DNA of 64,000 bases. Source: Steroidobacteraceae bacterium (GTDB taxonomy: Bacteria; Pseudomonadota; Gammaproteobacteria; Steroidobacterales; Steroidobacteraceae). The stretch spans positions 41,028 to 105,027 of the forward strand of contig JABAQN010000004.1 of NCBI GenBank assembly GCA_019187495.1. Direction: 5' to 3'. The notes under the pieces are model-generated. The model was not told where the DNA came from. It saw only the letters and a program-made list of their open reading frames with translations, and ran no database searches. Numbering within the stretch: position 1 is the stretch's first letter; each line of letters begins with the position of its first letter. Of the stretch, positions 29,611 through 38,921 are shown piece by piece. The position numbers were made by a program, and so were the translations under genes.

Positions 29611-30425
29611 TCGAGGTGCGCGCGCACCGCGCGCGCGAGGACGCGCCGCTCGATGTCGCGGCCGCGGCGCGCCAGATCATCCGGATCGTCGCGATGCGTC
29701 ACTCGCTCGACGTCCTGCTCGATGATCGGCCCCTCGTCGAGGTCGGCGGTCACGTAATGCGCCGTGGCACCGATCACCTTGACGCCGCGCGCGTGCGCCT
29801 GGTGATAGGGCCGGGCGCCCTTGAAGCCCGGCAGGAAGCTGTGGTGGATGTTGATGCAGCGGCCGGCGAGTTCGCGCGCGAGTTCATCCGACAGGATCTG
29901 CATGTAGCGCGCGAGCACGACGAGATCGATTCCGCCCTCGCGCACCAGCGCACGGATCTGTGCTTCCTGCTGCGGCTTCGTTTCGCGGCTCACCGGCAGG
30001 CAGTGGAACGGCACGCCGTCGAAGTTCAGGTGCCGATAGGTTTCGCGCGGGTGGTTCGACACGATGCCGGCGAGCTCCATTTCGAGCTCGCCCGTACGCC
30101 AGCGGTACAGCAGGTCGGCGAGGCAATGATCGTGCGCCGAGGCGAGCACGAGCACGCGCGGACGCCGCGCGAGGTCGTCGATCGACCACTGCATCGCGAA
30201 GCGCTCGCCCACCGGCGCGAAGCGTGCGCGCAGCGCTTCGATGCCCGGCGAGGAGCCGACCGGATTGAACACCACGCGCGAGAAAAAGAGGTCGGACTGC
30301 GTGTCGTCGAACTGCTGCGCGTCGAGCACGTTGTAGCCGCTCTCATACAGGAGGCTCGACACCGCGGCGACGATGCCGGGGCGGTTGGGGCAGGTGAGGC
30401 GGAGCACGCAGGCGGCGGGGAGCAT
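29562..30425 (-). CDS. purU: Formyltetrahydrofolate deformylase
   Basis: 287 residues. An N-terminal ACT domain ([24 protein letters not shown]) precedes the formyltransferase-fold catalytic domain with [23 protein letters not shown], the active-site [20 protein letters not shown] (His of HHSFLP) and [19 protein letters not shown] (Asp). It hydrolyses 10-formyl-THF to formate and THF, balancing one-carbon and purine metabolism. It is divergent from pncC with 40 bp between starts and overlaps the preceding hydrolase tail to tail. Confidence 0.95.
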   Translation of the reverse strand: MLPAACVLRLTCPNRPGIVAAVSSLLYESGYNVLDAQQFDDTQSDLFFSRVVFNPVGSSPGIEALRARFAPVGERFAMQWSIDDLARRPRVLVLASAHDHCLADLLYRWRTGELEMELAGIVSNHPRETYRHLNFDGVPFHCLPVSRETKPQQEAQIRALVREGGIDLVVLARYMQILSDELARELAGRCINIHHSFLPGFKGARPYHQAHARGVKVIGATAHYVTADLDEGPIIEQDVERVTHRDDPDDLARRGRDIERRVLARAVRAHLDHRIIVDGRRTIVFPE

Positions 30426-30465
30426 CGCCGAACTCTAGCATCCGCGATTCGGTTAGGCTTGCGGC

Positions 30466-30978
30466 ATGGTCACCGATGCGACCTTGTTCGCGCTCGCCGA
30501 GGCTGTCGGCCGGCAGTTGCTCGCGGCGCGCCGGCGACTCGTGACGGCGGAATCCTGCACGGCGGGCTGGATCGCCAAGGCGCTCACCGATGTCGCCGGC
30601 AGTTCGTCGTGGTTCGACTGCGGATACGTCACTTATTCGAACGACGCGAAAACCCGTGATCTCGGCGTACCGACCGCGGTTCTCGCCAGACACGGCGCGG
30701 TCAGCGAGGCGGCGGTGCGCGCGATGGCCGAGGGCGCGCTGCAGCGCGCGGGCGCCGATATCGCGGTCGCGACGAGCGGCATCGCCGGGCCGGATGGTGG
30801 CGTGCCCGGCAAGCCCGTCGGCACCGTGTGGTTCGCGCATGCGGCGCGTCGCGGCGGGGCGATCGACACGGTCGCGCGGCAGCGGCATTTCCAGGGCGAT
30901 CGCGAGGCGGTGCGCCGCGCGTCGGTGCGCTTTGCGCTCGAACTGATCCTCGAAGCCTGCGCCCGCGCCGCGCCGTGA
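30466..30978 (+). CDS. pncC: Nicotinamide-nucleotide amidase (CinA C-terminal domain)
   Basis: 170 residues, the stand-alone CinA C-terminal domain. Motifs: RLVTAESCTAGWIAKALTDVAGSSSWFDCGYVTYSNDAK (Ser/Thr active site in AESCTAG) and ATSGIAGPDGGVPGKPVGTVWFA. It recycles NMN from DNA-ligase reactions to NaMN. It is coupled to thpR by a GTGA overlap and stands directly upstream of recA, the usual neighbourhood in gammaproteobacteria. Confidence 0.94.
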   Translation: MVTDATLFALAEAVGRQLLAARRRLVTAESCTAGWIAKALTDVAGSSSWFDCGYVTYSNDAKTRDLGVPTAVLARHGAVSEAAVRAMAEGALQRAGADIAVATSGIAGPDGGVPGKPVGTVWFAHAARRGGAIDTVARQRHFQGDREAVRRASVRFALELILEACARAAP

Positions 30979-31466
30979 CGACACGGCGGCTTTTTTTCGC
31001 GCTGTGGCCCGACGAGGCCGGCAGGGACGCGCTGCTCGCCGCCGCGCGCGACGCGCGCTTCGCCCCTGGCGGACGGGCGGTGCCGCGCCACAATCTTCAC
31101 CTGACGCTGTGCTTCCTCGGCGATACGGATGCCGCGACGGAGGCGCGCGCGCGGGAGCGGGCCGCGCTGATCCGCCATCCGCCGGTTCCGGTGACGTTCG
31201 ATGCCCTCGAATGGTGGTCCGGACCGCGTGTGCTCGTCGCGGTGGCGCCGGATGAGGTCGCGGCGCCGCTCGCGCGCGGGATCTGCCCGCACATCAAGTC
31301 CTTCCGCGCACATGTGACGCTGGCACGCGAGGTCCCGGGGCCGGCCCGGGAACGCGCGGAGATGACGCCCGTCGCGTGGTCTTGCGATCGCTTCGTGCTC
31401 GTCGAAAGCCGTCGCGGCGCGCCATACAGTATCGTCGGTGAGTGGCCCCTGTATACGCGTGAATAG
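30975..31466 (+). CDS. thpR: RNA 2',3'-cyclic phosphodiesterase (LigT/ThpR)
   Basis: 163 residues from a GTG overlapping the pncC stop. The 2H phosphoesterase signature is complete: two HxT motifs, HLTLCFLG near residue 40 and HVTLAREV near residue 116, and the N-terminus RRLFFALWP is family-typical. It hydrolyses 2',3'-cyclic phosphate ends of RNA. The longer upstream frame is a shadow of pncC. Confidence 0.92.
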   Translation: MTTRRLFFALWPDEAGRDALLAAARDARFAPGGRAVPRHNLHLTLCFLGDTDAATEARARERAALIRHPPVPVTFDALEWWSGPRVLVAVAPDEVAAPLARGICPHIKSFRAHVTLAREVPGPARERAEMTPVAWSCDRFVLVESRRGAPYSIVGEWPLYTRE

Positions 31467-31526
31467 TCGACGAACACACGAGATTTGCGGCGCATTCGCG
31501 CGAAGAACTATGGAATAATCGCGCGC

Positions 31527-32564
31527 ATGGAAGACAATCGCAAAAAGGCGCTCGCTGCGGCGCTCGGCCAGATCGAAAAGCAGTTCGGCAAGGGTTCGGT
31601 GATGCGCCTCGGTGATGCGTCGGCCACGTTCGACGTCGAGGCCGTGTCCACCGGTTCGCTGGGGCTCGACATCGCGCTCGGTATCGGCGGTCTGCCGCGC
31701 GGGCGCGTCGTCGAGATCTACGGTCCGGAGGCGTCGGGCAAGACCACGCTCACGCTGCAGGTCGTCGCCGAAGTGCAGAAGCTCGGTGGCACCGCCGCCT
31801 TCGTCGACGCCGAGCACGCGCTCGATCCGGTGTACGCCGAAAAGCTCGGCGTCAACGTCAACGACCTCCTCGTCTCGCAGCCGGACACCGGCGAGCAGGC
31901 GCTCGAGATCACCGACATGCTGGTGCGCTCCGGCGCGGTCGATGTCGTCGTCATCGATTCGGTCGCGGCGCTCACGCCGAAGGCGGAAATCGAAGGTGAA
32001 ATGGGCGAGCTGCAGGTCGGCCTGCACGCCCGGCTCATGTCGCAGGCGCTGCGCAAGCTCACCGGCAACATCAAGCGCTCGAACACCATCGTGATCTTCA
32101 TCAACCAGATCCGCATGAAGATCGGCGTGATGTTCGGCAACCCCGAAACGACCACCGGCGGCAACGCCCTCAAGTTCTACGCCTCGGTCCGCCTCGACAT
32201 CCGCCGCATCGGGGCGCTGAAGTCGGGCGAAGAGGTCATCGGCAACATGACCCGGGTCAAGGTCGTGAAGAACAAGGTCGCGCCGCCTTTCCGCGAGGCC
32301 GAATTCGAGATCATGTACGGGGCGGGGATTTCGCGCCAGGGCGAGATCATCGACCTCGGCAGCGCCCACGGCATCGTCGAGAAGTCGGGCGCGTGGTACA
32401 GCTACAAGGGTGAGCGCATCGGCCAGGGCAAGGACAACGCCCGCAACTTCCTCGTGCAGCATCCCGAGATCGCGCAGGACATCGAGGGCCAGATCCGCGC
32501 GAAGCTGCTGGTGCCGAAGACCGCGCGCATCGCCAATGGCGAGCAGGCCGCCGACACCGCCTGA
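31527..32564 (+). CDS. recA: Recombinase A
   Basis: 345 residues from the ATG at 31527, which gives the standard start ([21 protein letters not shown]); an in-frame ATG at 31485 would add 14 non-conserved residues. Walker A is [10 protein letters not shown], Walker [11 protein letters not shown], and DNA-binding loop L2 is around [14 protein letters not shown]. It catalyses strand exchange and triggers SOS self-cleavage of LexA. recX follows with a short overlap. No convincing LexA box of a known type was seen in the upstream 60 bp. Confidence 0.98.
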   Translation: MEDNRKKALAAALGQIEKQFGKGSVMRLGDASATFDVEAVSTGSLGLDIALGIGGLPRGRVVEIYGPEASGKTTLTLQVVAEVQKLGGTAAFVDAEHALDPVYAEKLGVNVNDLLVSQPDTGEQALEITDMLVRSGAVDVVVIDSVAALTPKAEIEGEMGELQVGLHARLMSQALRKLTGNIKRSNTIVIFINQIRMKIGVMFGNPETTTGGNALKFYASVRLDIRRIGALKSGEEVIGNMTRVKVVKNKVAPPFREAEFEIMYGAGISRQGEIIDLGSAHGIVEKSGAWYSYKGERIGQGKDNARNFLVQHPEIAQDIEGQIRAKLLVPKTARIANGEQAADTA

Positions 32565-33039
32565 TACCCGCTCCCCGGCCCAGGTGTCGGTGCGATCGGC
32601 CGCCGTGGCGCTGCTCGCCCGGCGCGACTACGCCTCGGGCGAGCTGAAGGCGAAACTCGCGGACAAGGGCCACGACCCGGCCGAGATCGACGCGGTCGTG
32701 GCCGATTTCGAGGCGCAGCGGCTGGTCGACGACGCACGCTACGCCGGGCGTTTCGTCGCGCATCGCGCCGCGCGGGGGCAGGGCCCCGTGCGGATCCGCA
32801 TCGACCTGAAGGCACTCGGGCTGGCGCCCGACCTGATCGAAGCCGCCCTGGCGCGGGAAGCCGATTTTCCCCGTCTCGCCGCCGCCGCCCGCGCACGCAA
32901 GTTCGGACCGAAGCCCCCCGCGACCCTGAGGGAGAAGGCCCGCCAGTCCCGTTTTTTGCAATACCGGGGCTTTTCCGCCGATGATATCCGGTCAGCCTTG
33001 GGGAACGACCCTGAAGGCACTTTCGACCCGGATCCATGA
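32536..33039 (+). CDS. recX: Regulatory protein RecX
   Basis: 167 residues from the ATG at 32536 inside the recA 3' end; a GTG at 32584 would give 151 residues, nearer the family norm. RecX three-helix repeats are visible ([81 protein letters not shown]). It binds RecA filaments and limits their growth. It ends in an ATGA overlap with alaS. Confidence 0.92.
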   Translation: MASRPPTPPDTRSPAQVSVRSAAVALLARRDYASGELKAKLADKGHDPAEIDAVVADFEAQRLVDDARYAGRFVAHRAARGQGPVRIRIDLKALGLAPDLIEAALAREADFPRLAAAARARKFGPKPPATLREKARQSRFLQYRGFSADDIRSALGNDPEGTFDPDP

Positions 33040-35690
33040 CTACCAACAAACCGCCTTACATGAGCGCGGCAGATGTCCGCCGCGCGTTCCTCGAGTTTTT
33101 CCGCGAGCGCGGCCATACGGTCGTGCCTTCCTCGTCGCTGGTGCCCGGCAACGATCCGACGCTGCTTTTCACCAACGCCGGCATGGTGCAGTTCAAGGAT
33201 GTGTTCCTCGGCAAGGACCGGCGCGACTATGTCCGCGCGGCCTCGAGCCAGCGCTGCGTGCGTGCGGGCGGCAAGCACAACGACCTCGAAAACGTGGGCT
33301 ACACTGCGCGCCACCACACCTTCTTCGAGATGCTCGGCAACTTCTCGTTCGGCGACTACTTCAAGCGCGACGCGATCCGCTTCGCGTGGGATTTCGTCAC
33401 CGGGGTGCTGAAGCTGGATCCGGCGCGCCTCTGGGTCACGGTCTACCAGGATGATGACGAGGCCGCCGACATCTGGCTGAAGGAAATCGGCGTCCCCGCG
33501 AGCCGTTTCGCGCGCATGGGCGAGAAGTCGAATTTCTGGGCGATGGGCGACACCGGCCCCTGCGGCCCGTGCAGCGAGATCTTCTACGACCACGGCCCCG
33601 CGATCGCCGGTGGTCCGCCGGGCTCGCCCGACGAAGACGGCGACCGCTACACCGAGATCTGGAATCTCGTCTTCATGCAGTTCGACCGTGCGCCGGATGG
33701 CACGATGACACCGCTGCCGAAGCCCTCGGTCGACACGGGTGCCGGCCTCGAGCGGCTCTCGGCCGTGATGCAGGGCGTGCACAACAACTACGAGATCGAT
33801 CTGTTCCGCAATCTCGTCGCCGCGGCGGCGCAGCTCGCGGGCACGACAGATCATGCGCAGGGTTCGCTGCGCGTGATCGCCGACCATATCCGCGCGTGCG
33901 CATTCCTCGTCGTCGACGGCGTGACGCCTTCGAACGAGGGTCGCGGCTACGTGCTGCGCCGTATCGTGCGGCGCGCGATCCGCCACGGGTACAAGCTCGG
34001 CATCAAGGATGTGTTCTTCTGGAGGCTCGTCGCTCCGCTCGAGAAGGAAATGGGCGCGGCCTACCCCGAGCTCACGAAGGCGCGTGCGCATGTCGAGCGC
34101 GTGCTCAGGCTCGAGGAAGAGCAGTTCGCGCGCACGCTCGAGACCGGCATGGGCCTGCTCGAGGCCGCGATCGCGCAACTCGGCACCGCGAAGGTGATCG
34201 ACGGCGAGACCGTTTTCCGCCTCTACGATACTTACGGTTTTCCGGCGGACCTCACTGCCGACATCGCCCGCGAGCGCGGCCTTTCGATCGACCAGGCGGG
34301 CTTCGAGACCGCGATGGAGGCGCAGCGTGAGCGTGCGCGCGCGGCGAGCAAGTTCGGCGTCGACCTGCGCGGTGGCGTGAAGATCGATGCCACATCCGAG
34401 TTCCTCGGTTACGAAGGGGTGGCCGATCGCGGCAAGGTCGTGGCGATCCTGAAGGACGGCGTCGAGGTCACGGCCCTCGCGATGGGCGAGCGCGGTGAGG
34501 TGGTGCTCGATCGCACGCCGTTCTACGCCGAATCCGGCGGGCAGGTCGGCGATACAGGCGTCCTCGCGGGAGCGCATGCCGATGCCAGCGGTGGTCCCGC
34601 GGTGCGCTTCGTCGTCACCGATACGCAGAAGCGCGGCGGCGCGATTTCGCATCTCGGGACTCTCGAATCCGGCGCAATCAAGGTGGGCGACACGCTCGCC
34701 GCGCAGGTCGACGCCGATCGGCGGCAGGCCATCCGCCTGAACCATACCGCGACGCACCTGCTGCACGCGGCGCTGCGCCAGCGCCTCGGCACCCATGTCC
34801 AGCAGAAGGGCTCGCTCGTCGCCCCCGACCGGCTGCGCTTCGATTTCGCGCACTTCCAGGCCGTGACGGCGGCGGAACTGCGCGACATCGAACAGCTCGT
34901 GAACGCTGAAATCCGCGCCAACGCCGCGGCGGATACGCGCGTGATGGCGTATGACGATGCCGTCGCATCGGGCGCGATGGCGCTCTTCTGCGAGAAATAC
35001 GACAGCCACGTGCGGGTGCTCAGTCTCGGGGACTTCTCGACCGAGCTCTGCGGCGGCACGCACGTCGCGCGCACCGGCGATATCGGCCTCTTCAAGATCG
35101 TGAGCGAAGGCGGCGTCGCCGCCGGCGTGCGCCGCATCGAGGCGATCACGGGCGCAGCCGCCGTGCTGCAGGTCGAAGCGAATGATGACCTGCTGCGCGA
35201 CCTCGCCGCGCTCGTGCGCGGCACGCGCGACGATGTCGGCGAGAAGCTGCGCGCCACGCTCGATCGCGTGCGCGACCTCGAGCGGGAAGTGCGCGCGCTC
35301 AAGGACAAGCTCGCCTCCGGACAAGGCACGGACCTCGCGGCGGGCGCGATCGACGTCGGCGGCGTCAAGGTCGTCGCGACGCAGATCGACGGCGCCGATG
35401 CCGGCGCGTTGCGCAGCGCGGTCGATCAGCTGAAAGAGCGCCTCAAGTCCGCCATCGTGGTGCTCGCCTCGGTGGAACAGCCGTCGAAGGTGGTGCTGGT
35501 CGCCGGCGTCACGGCGGACCAGACGAAGCACGTGAAGGCGGGCGAGCTGGTGGGCGCCATCGCCGCCAAGGTGGGCGGCAAGGGCGGCGGACGTCCCGAT
35601 TTCGCGCAGGCCGGGGGATCGAACCCGGCGGCGCTGCCCGAGGCGCTGCGCGGCGTGGCCGATTTCGTGCGGGCGAAGCTCGGCGCATAG
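33036..35690 (+). CDS. alaS: Alanyl-tRNA synthetase
   Basis: 884 residues, full length. The catalytic class II domain starts with [35 protein letters not shown]; the tRNA-recognition domain follows; the editing domain has the zinc-binding [12 protein letters not shown] and the [13 protein letters not shown] motif; the C-terminal C-Ala domain ends with [20 protein letters not shown]. It charges tRNA-Ala and hydrolyses mischarged Ser/Gly. It sits in the recA-recX-alaS-lysC chain with overlapping junctions at both ends. Confidence 0.98.
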   Translation: MTTNKPPYMSAADVRRAFLEFFRERGHTVVPSSSLVPGNDPTLLFTNAGMVQFKDVFLGKDRRDYVRAASSQRCVRAGGKHNDLENVGYTARHHTFFEMLGNFSFGDYFKRDAIRFAWDFVTGVLKLDPARLWVTVYQDDDEAADIWLKEIGVPASRFARMGEKSNFWAMGDTGPCGPCSEIFYDHGPAIAGGPPGSPDEDGDRYTEIWNLVFMQFDRAPDGTMTPLPKPSVDTGAGLERLSAVMQGVHNNYEIDLFRNLVAAAAQLAGTTDHAQGSLRVIADHIRACAFLVVDGVTPSNEGRGYVLRRIVRRAIRHGYKLGIKDVFFWRLVAPLEKEMGAAYPELTKARAHVERVLRLEEEQFARTLETGMGLLEAAIAQLGTAKVIDGETVFRLYDTYGFPADLTADIARERGLSIDQAGFETAMEAQRERARAASKFGVDLRGGVKIDATSEFLGYEGVADRGKVVAILKDGVEVTALAMGERGEVVLDRTPFYAESGGQVGDTGVLAGAHADASGGPAVRFVVTDTQKRGGAISHLGTLESGAIKVGDTLAAQVDADRRQAIRLNHTATHLLHAALRQRLGTHVQQKGSLVAPDRLRFDFAHFQAVTAAELRDIEQLVNAEIRANAAADTRVMAYDDAVASGAMALFCEKYDSHVRVLSLGDFSTELCGGTHVARTGDIGLFKIVSEGGVAAGVRRIEAITGAAAVLQVEANDDLLRDLAALVRGTRDDVGEKLRATLDRVRDLEREVRALKDKLASGQGTDLAAGAIDVGGVKVVATQIDGADAGALRSAVDQLKERLKSAIVVLASVEQPSKVVLVAGVTADQTKHVKAGELVGAIAAKVGGKGGGRPDFAQAGGSNPAALPEALRGVADFVRAKLGA

Positions 35691-36907
35691 TGGCGCTGAT
35701 CGTCCAGAAGTACGGCGGCACGTCGGTCGGCTCGCTCGAGCTGATCCACAAGGTCGCGGCACGCGTCGCGGGCGTGCGGGAGCGGGGCGATCGGGTCGTC
35801 GTGGCGGTATCGGCCATGGGCGATGCGACCGACCGTCTCGTCGACGTGGCGCGTGCGCTCTGCCCGGCACCCGACGCGCGCGAACTCGACGCGCTGCTCG
35901 CGACCGGCGAGCAGGTGTCGATTGCGCTGCTCGCGATGGCGCTCAGGGCGCGCGGCGTGCCGGCGCGCTCGTTCACCGGCGCGCAGGTGCGCATCCGCAC
36001 GACGAGTGCACACGGCCGGGCGCGCATCGAGGCCGTCGAGACCGCGGCGCTCGACGCCACGCTCGAAGAGGGCGTCGTGCCGGTCGTCGCGGGCTTCCAG
36101 GGGGTCGATGCGTCGGGCGCGATCACGACGATCGGGCGTGGCGGCTCGGATACGACGGCGGTTGCGCTCGCGGTGGCGCTGCGGGCGGACGAGTGCCAGA
36201 TCCTCACCGATGTAGACGGAGTCTATACGACGGATCCGCGCATGGTGCCCGAAGCGCGCCGGCTCGAGCGGCTGTCGTTCGACGAAATGCTCGAGCTCGC
36301 GGGACAAGGCTCGCGCGTCCTGCACCTGCGGGCGGTGGAATTTGCCGCCAAATACGGCCTCGTGCTACGCGTGCTCGCGAGCCATGGCGACGGCCCAGGA
36401 ACCTTGATCGACCGGGAGGATTCGCGTGTGGAAGCACCCGTAGTGTCAGGTATCGCGTTCAATCGCGACGAGGCGCAGATCGTGGTGAGCGGCGTGCCGA
36501 ATGCACCGGAAACGCCATATCGGCTGCTCGCGCCCGTGTCCGACGCAGGCATCGAGATCGACATGATCGTGCTCGCCTCGAACGAGGATGGCACGGCTGA
36601 TTTCGCGTTCACGGTCCACCGCGATGATTATGTCCGGGCGGTCGAACTCACTCGCAGCGGCGCCGCGTTCTGCCCGACCGCCCGGGTCGAGGGAACTGAT
36701 CGGGTCGCGAAGATGTCTATCGTGGGTGTCGGCATGCGATCGCACGCGGGCGTTGCCGCGAAGCTCTTTTCGACCCTGGCGCGTGCCGGCATCGCGGTTC
36801 GCCTTGTCGCAACATCGGAAATCCGCATATCCGTGCTGCTCGCGGAGACCGAGCTCGAGCGGGCCGTGCGCGAAACCCACGAGGCGTTCTCACTGTCCGG
36901 ACATTAA
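35690..36907 (+). CDS. lysC: Aspartate kinase
   Basis: 405 residues from a GTG that shares its first G with the alaS stop. The amino-acid kinase domain starts IVQKYGGTSVGS (the KYGGTSV signature), has GFQGVDASGAITTIGRGGSDTTAVALA and LTDVDGVYTTDPR, and is followed by two ACT domains (VSGIAFNRDEAQIVVSGVPN, MSIVGVGMRSHAGVAAKLFSTLA) for feedback by lysine and/or threonine. It starts the lysine, threonine and methionine pathway. csrA follows after 81 bp. Confidence 0.96.
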   Translation: MALIVQKYGGTSVGSLELIHKVAARVAGVRERGDRVVVAVSAMGDATDRLVDVARALCPAPDARELDALLATGEQVSIALLAMALRARGVPARSFTGAQVRIRTTSAHGRARIEAVETAALDATLEEGVVPVVAGFQGVDASGAITTIGRGGSDTTAVALAVALRADECQILTDVDGVYTTDPRMVPEARRLERLSFDEMLELAGQGSRVLHLRAVEFAAKYGLVLRVLASHGDGPGTLIDREDSRVEAPVVSGIAFNRDEAQIVVSGVPNAPETPYRLLAPVSDAGIEIDMIVLASNEDGTADFAFTVHRDDYVRAVELTRSGAAFCPTARVEGTDRVAKMSIVGVGMRSHAGVAAKLFSTLARAGIAVRLVATSEIRISVLLAETELERAVRETHEAFSLSGH

Positions 36908-36972
36908 GGGTTTTTCCGATGGTCCCAGGGGGGTGGAGTCGCTACATTGCGACGCAACTGGCGCATTTTTCC

Positions 36973-36980
36973 AAGGAGGA
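36973..36980 (+). promoter_or_regulatory. Strong csrA ribosome-binding site AAGGAGGA
   Basis: A perfect Shine-Dalgarno core AAGGAGGA ends 8 bp before the ATG at 36989 and decides the csrA start over the in-frame ATG at 36947. It contains the GGA triplet that CsrA itself binds, so translational autoregulation is plausible (inference). Confidence 0.6.
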
Positions 36981-36988
36981 CCCCCGAA

Positions 36989-37198
36989 ATGCTGATTTTG
37001 ACGAGACGCGTCGGCGAAGCGGTGATGATCGGTGACGAAGTGACTGTCACCGTGCTCGGCGTGAAGGGCAACCAGGTGCGTGTCGGCGTGAATGCGCCGA
37101 AGAACGTGTCGGTCCACCGCGAAGAGATCTACGAGCGTATCCAGCGCGAAGAAAAAGGCGATTCCGCCGGCAACGACGCGGAGTACGCGGTCGGCTGA
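36989..37198 (+). CDS. csrA: Carbon storage regulator CsrA
   Basis: 69 residues. [24 protein letters not shown] and [22 protein letters not shown] are the classic CsrA beta-strands and RNA-contact residues (Arg in LTRR, VHREE). It dimerises and binds GGA sites in mRNA leaders, repressing or stabilising messages for carbon flow, motility and biofilm. It lies between lysC and tRNA-Ser, a conserved gammaproteobacterial order. The C-terminal tail ([13 protein letters not shown]) is a little longer than in E. coli. Confidence 0.97.
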   Translation: MLILTRRVGEAVMIGDEVTVTVLGVKGNQVRVGVNAPKNVSVHREEIYERIQREEKGDSAGNDAEYAVG

Positions 37199-37212
37199 GA
37201 GCCGTCCGGCCC

Positions 37213-37232
37213 GCCGGGCGCTGGTGCCCGGC
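37213..37232 (+). terminator. G+C-rich hairpin after csrA
   Basis: GCCGGGC (37213-37219), six-base loop, GCCCGGC (37226-37232), 14 bp after the csrA stop. The stem is perfect but no T-run follows, so it may be a pause or 3'-end-stabilising hairpin rather than a full intrinsic terminator. Confidence 0.4.
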
Positions 37233-37338
37233 CCATCGATCTCCTGAAATGCGGATAGCCCGCGGCTGCCGGGTGCGCCGCCCGCGCCTTTTGCCTGTCC
37301 TTCCCGCGCCCAGTATCATGCGCCCCTTCCCGCGAGCC

Positions 37339-37429
37339 GGAGAGATGGCCGAGTGGTCGAAGGCGCACCCCTGCTAAGGGTGTAAGGGTCAAAAGCCCTT
37401 CGAGGGTTCGAATCCCTCTCTCTCCGCCA
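37339..37429 (+). tRNA. tRNA-Ser(GCU)
   Basis: 91 nt including encoded CCA. The acceptor stem pairs GGAGAGA with TCTCTCC, the anticodon loop carries GCT, a long class II variable arm lies between the anticodon and T arms, and the T-loop GGTTCGAATCC is present. Its 3' half is the insertion site of the adjacent island: the segment from 37404 onward is repeated at 44988. Confidence 0.96.
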
Positions 37430-37537
37430 GTTCCCGATTTCACGCCGGCTCAGACGATCCTGGAAAACGCTGTAAATGCCCTGAATCCCGGGGTTTTTGA
37501 TTCTCACGGTGTCTCCTGGGCTCTCGGTATGTCTCAA
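37404..37537 (+). repeat. Island attachment repeat, copy 1 (attL-like)
   Basis: It begins in the tRNA-Ser T-loop and runs 134 bp to TGTCTCAAC before the integrase gene. The core (CCGCCAGTTCCCGATTTCACG and on through CTGGAAAACGCTG) is nearly identical to 44988-45121, with a few mismatches and a small indel compensated in length. Direct orientation; spacing 7584 bp. Confidence 0.85.
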
Positions 37538-37543
37538 CGAGGT

Positions 37544-37592
37544 GACGGTACCTTTGACGGTATCTGCGCCGTTGGCACCGGGAGATACCGTC
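37544..37592. promoter_or_regulatory. GACGGTA heptamers before the integrase, candidate arm-type sites
   Basis: GACGGTA at 37544-37550 and 37556-37562 (12-bp period) and its inverse TACCGTC at 37586-37592, ending 2 bp before the integrase ATG. Related tandem heptamer pairs with the same 12-bp period recur at 44918 and 46267, next to other element boundaries. Binding by the integrase is an inference. Confidence 0.45.
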
Positions 37593-37594
37593 AA

Positions 37595-38719
37595 ATGCTG
37601 ACCGACAGCCAGATTCGCAGCGCCAAGCCCTCCGACCGATCCCGAAAGCTTGCCGATTCCCGGGGCCTCTACCTGCACCTGATGCCGAGCGGCGCGCGAT
37701 ACTGGCGCTTCGACTATCGGTTCAATGGCAAGCGCAAGACGCTGGCCCTGGGCGTTTATCCAGACACCTCGCTCGTGAAGGCAAGGGGGCGACACCTTGA
37801 GGCCCGGGAGCAACTCGCGGACGGTATCGATCCGGGAGCCGTAAAGCAGGCCCGCGCATCCGACTTTGAGACCGTTGCCCGCCTGTGGTTCGATCGCTGG
37901 AAGGCAAGCCGGAGTGATCGCCACACTGTCTACGTCATCCGGCGCCTTGAGGCGGACGTATTTCCGGAAATCGGCACACGCCCTCTGGCGGAGCTATCTG
38001 CCTCCAGTTTTCGGGAAGTCGTCCAGAAGATCGAGCGGCGAGGCGCTTTGGACATTGCCAAGCGGGTGCTACAAACCTGTGGGCAGATCATGCGCTTTGC
38101 CTTGGTCAATGACCTGGTGAACCACAACCCGGTCGCGGGCGTTAAGCCAGCAGACGTCCTGATGCCCCACAAGCGCCGCAACTATCCTCGCGTTGACGAG
38201 AAGGAACTTCCTGACCTCTTGCGAGGCATCGATTGCTACGTGGGAGGCGAACACACGCGTCTCGCTTTGCAGCTGATGGCACTGACGTTCGTGCGCACCT
38301 CTGAGCGGATGAAGATGAAGACGCCACACATCGTGCCATTGAGCACCCAAGCCAAGGTCATCCTCAATCGTTCGACGGAAATCTCGTTTGATCGGGAGTT
38401 CGTGTTCCCCGGTGATGTGAACCCGAAGAAGCCGATGAGCAACAACACCTTGCTGTTTGCGCTGTATCGGATGGGATACCGGGGGCGGATGACGGGACAT
38501 GGCTTCCGTGGTGTGGCTTCGACCATCCTGCACGAGCAGGGTTGGCCCCATGCGCACATTGAATTGCAGTTGGCGCATCAGGAACGCAATGCGGTGAGCG
38601 CGGCGTACAACCACGCGCTGTACCTCGAGTCGCGCACGAAGATGATGCAGGCTTGGGCGGATCATCTGGACAAGCTGCGACAAAAGGGGATCGAACGAGA
38701 GAGGGGGCTGGCCGCTTGA
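37595..38719 (+). CDS. P4-type tyrosine integrase with an internal deletion
   Basis: 374 residues from the ATG at 37595 (GGGAG upstream; canonical MLTDSQIRSAKPSDR start; an upstream ATG at 37529 is not conserved). It has a DUF4102 arm-binding domain (LADSRGLYLHLMPSGARYWRF), a SAM-like core-binding domain (DRHTVYVIRRLEADVF) and a catalytic domain with Arg in FVRTSE, Lys in RMKMKTPHIVPLS, HGFRG (His-x-x-Arg), late His (LAHQERN) and Tyr in the AAYNHALYL region. Between FVRTSE and RMKMK the family normally has about 20-25 residues (LxGARW...IPAE); here the two are joined directly, so a small in-frame deletion has removed the beta-sheet after the first catalytic Arg. Activity is doubtful. It integrates at tRNA-Ser. 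Confidence 0.9.
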   Translation: MLTDSQIRSAKPSDRSRKLADSRGLYLHLMPSGARYWRFDYRFNGKRKTLALGVYPDTSLVKARGRHLEAREQLADGIDPGAVKQARASDFETVARLWFDRWKASRSDRHTVYVIRRLEADVFPEIGTRPLAELSASSFREVVQKIERRGALDIAKRVLQTCGQIMRFALVNDLVNHNPVAGVKPADVLMPHKRRNYPRVDEKELPDLLRGIDCYVGGEHTRLALQLMALTFVRTSERMKMKTPHIVPLSTQAKVILNRSTEISFDREFVFPGDVNPKKPMSNNTLLFALYRMGYRGRMTGHGFRGVASTILHEQGWPHAHIELQLAHQERNAVSAAYNHALYLESRTKMMQAWADHLDKLRQKGIERERGLAA

Positions 38720-38732
38720 GAGACTCGGGTTC

Positions 38733-38921
38733 CTACGCGGCATACTTTCTCGGGCGCCCGCGAGTTTTCGGCAGCAGTTTTCGATCGATAACAGGCGCTC
38801 TGTACCCCTCGGGATTCGCAATCCAGTCCTGCAGCGCCGCATGGGGCCACCCACAGGCGCGACCACCCAGATGAACCGGGGGCGGAAACCGACAGGCCGT
38901 GATTCGCCGGTACAAGGTTGA
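38733..38921 (-). pseudogene. AlpA-type regulator, 5'-truncated remnant
   Basis: The minus-strand frame reads STLYRRITACRFPPPVHLGG then RACGWPHAALQDWI and a basic RGRPRKYAA tail. This is the recognition helix and C-terminus of phage/P4 AlpA-like DNA-binding proteins. Everything before the TLYRRI helix is missing: upstream, the frame runs into sequence antisense to the helicase gene at 38918. The break therefore coincides with the helicase fragment start, marking a recombination junction. Confidence 0.65.

Noticed and set aside
31467..31526. Possible LexA box before recA (CGAACACACGAG, CTGTATAC-like half sites)
   Set aside because: Only single half sites of different LexA types are present; no full palindrome.
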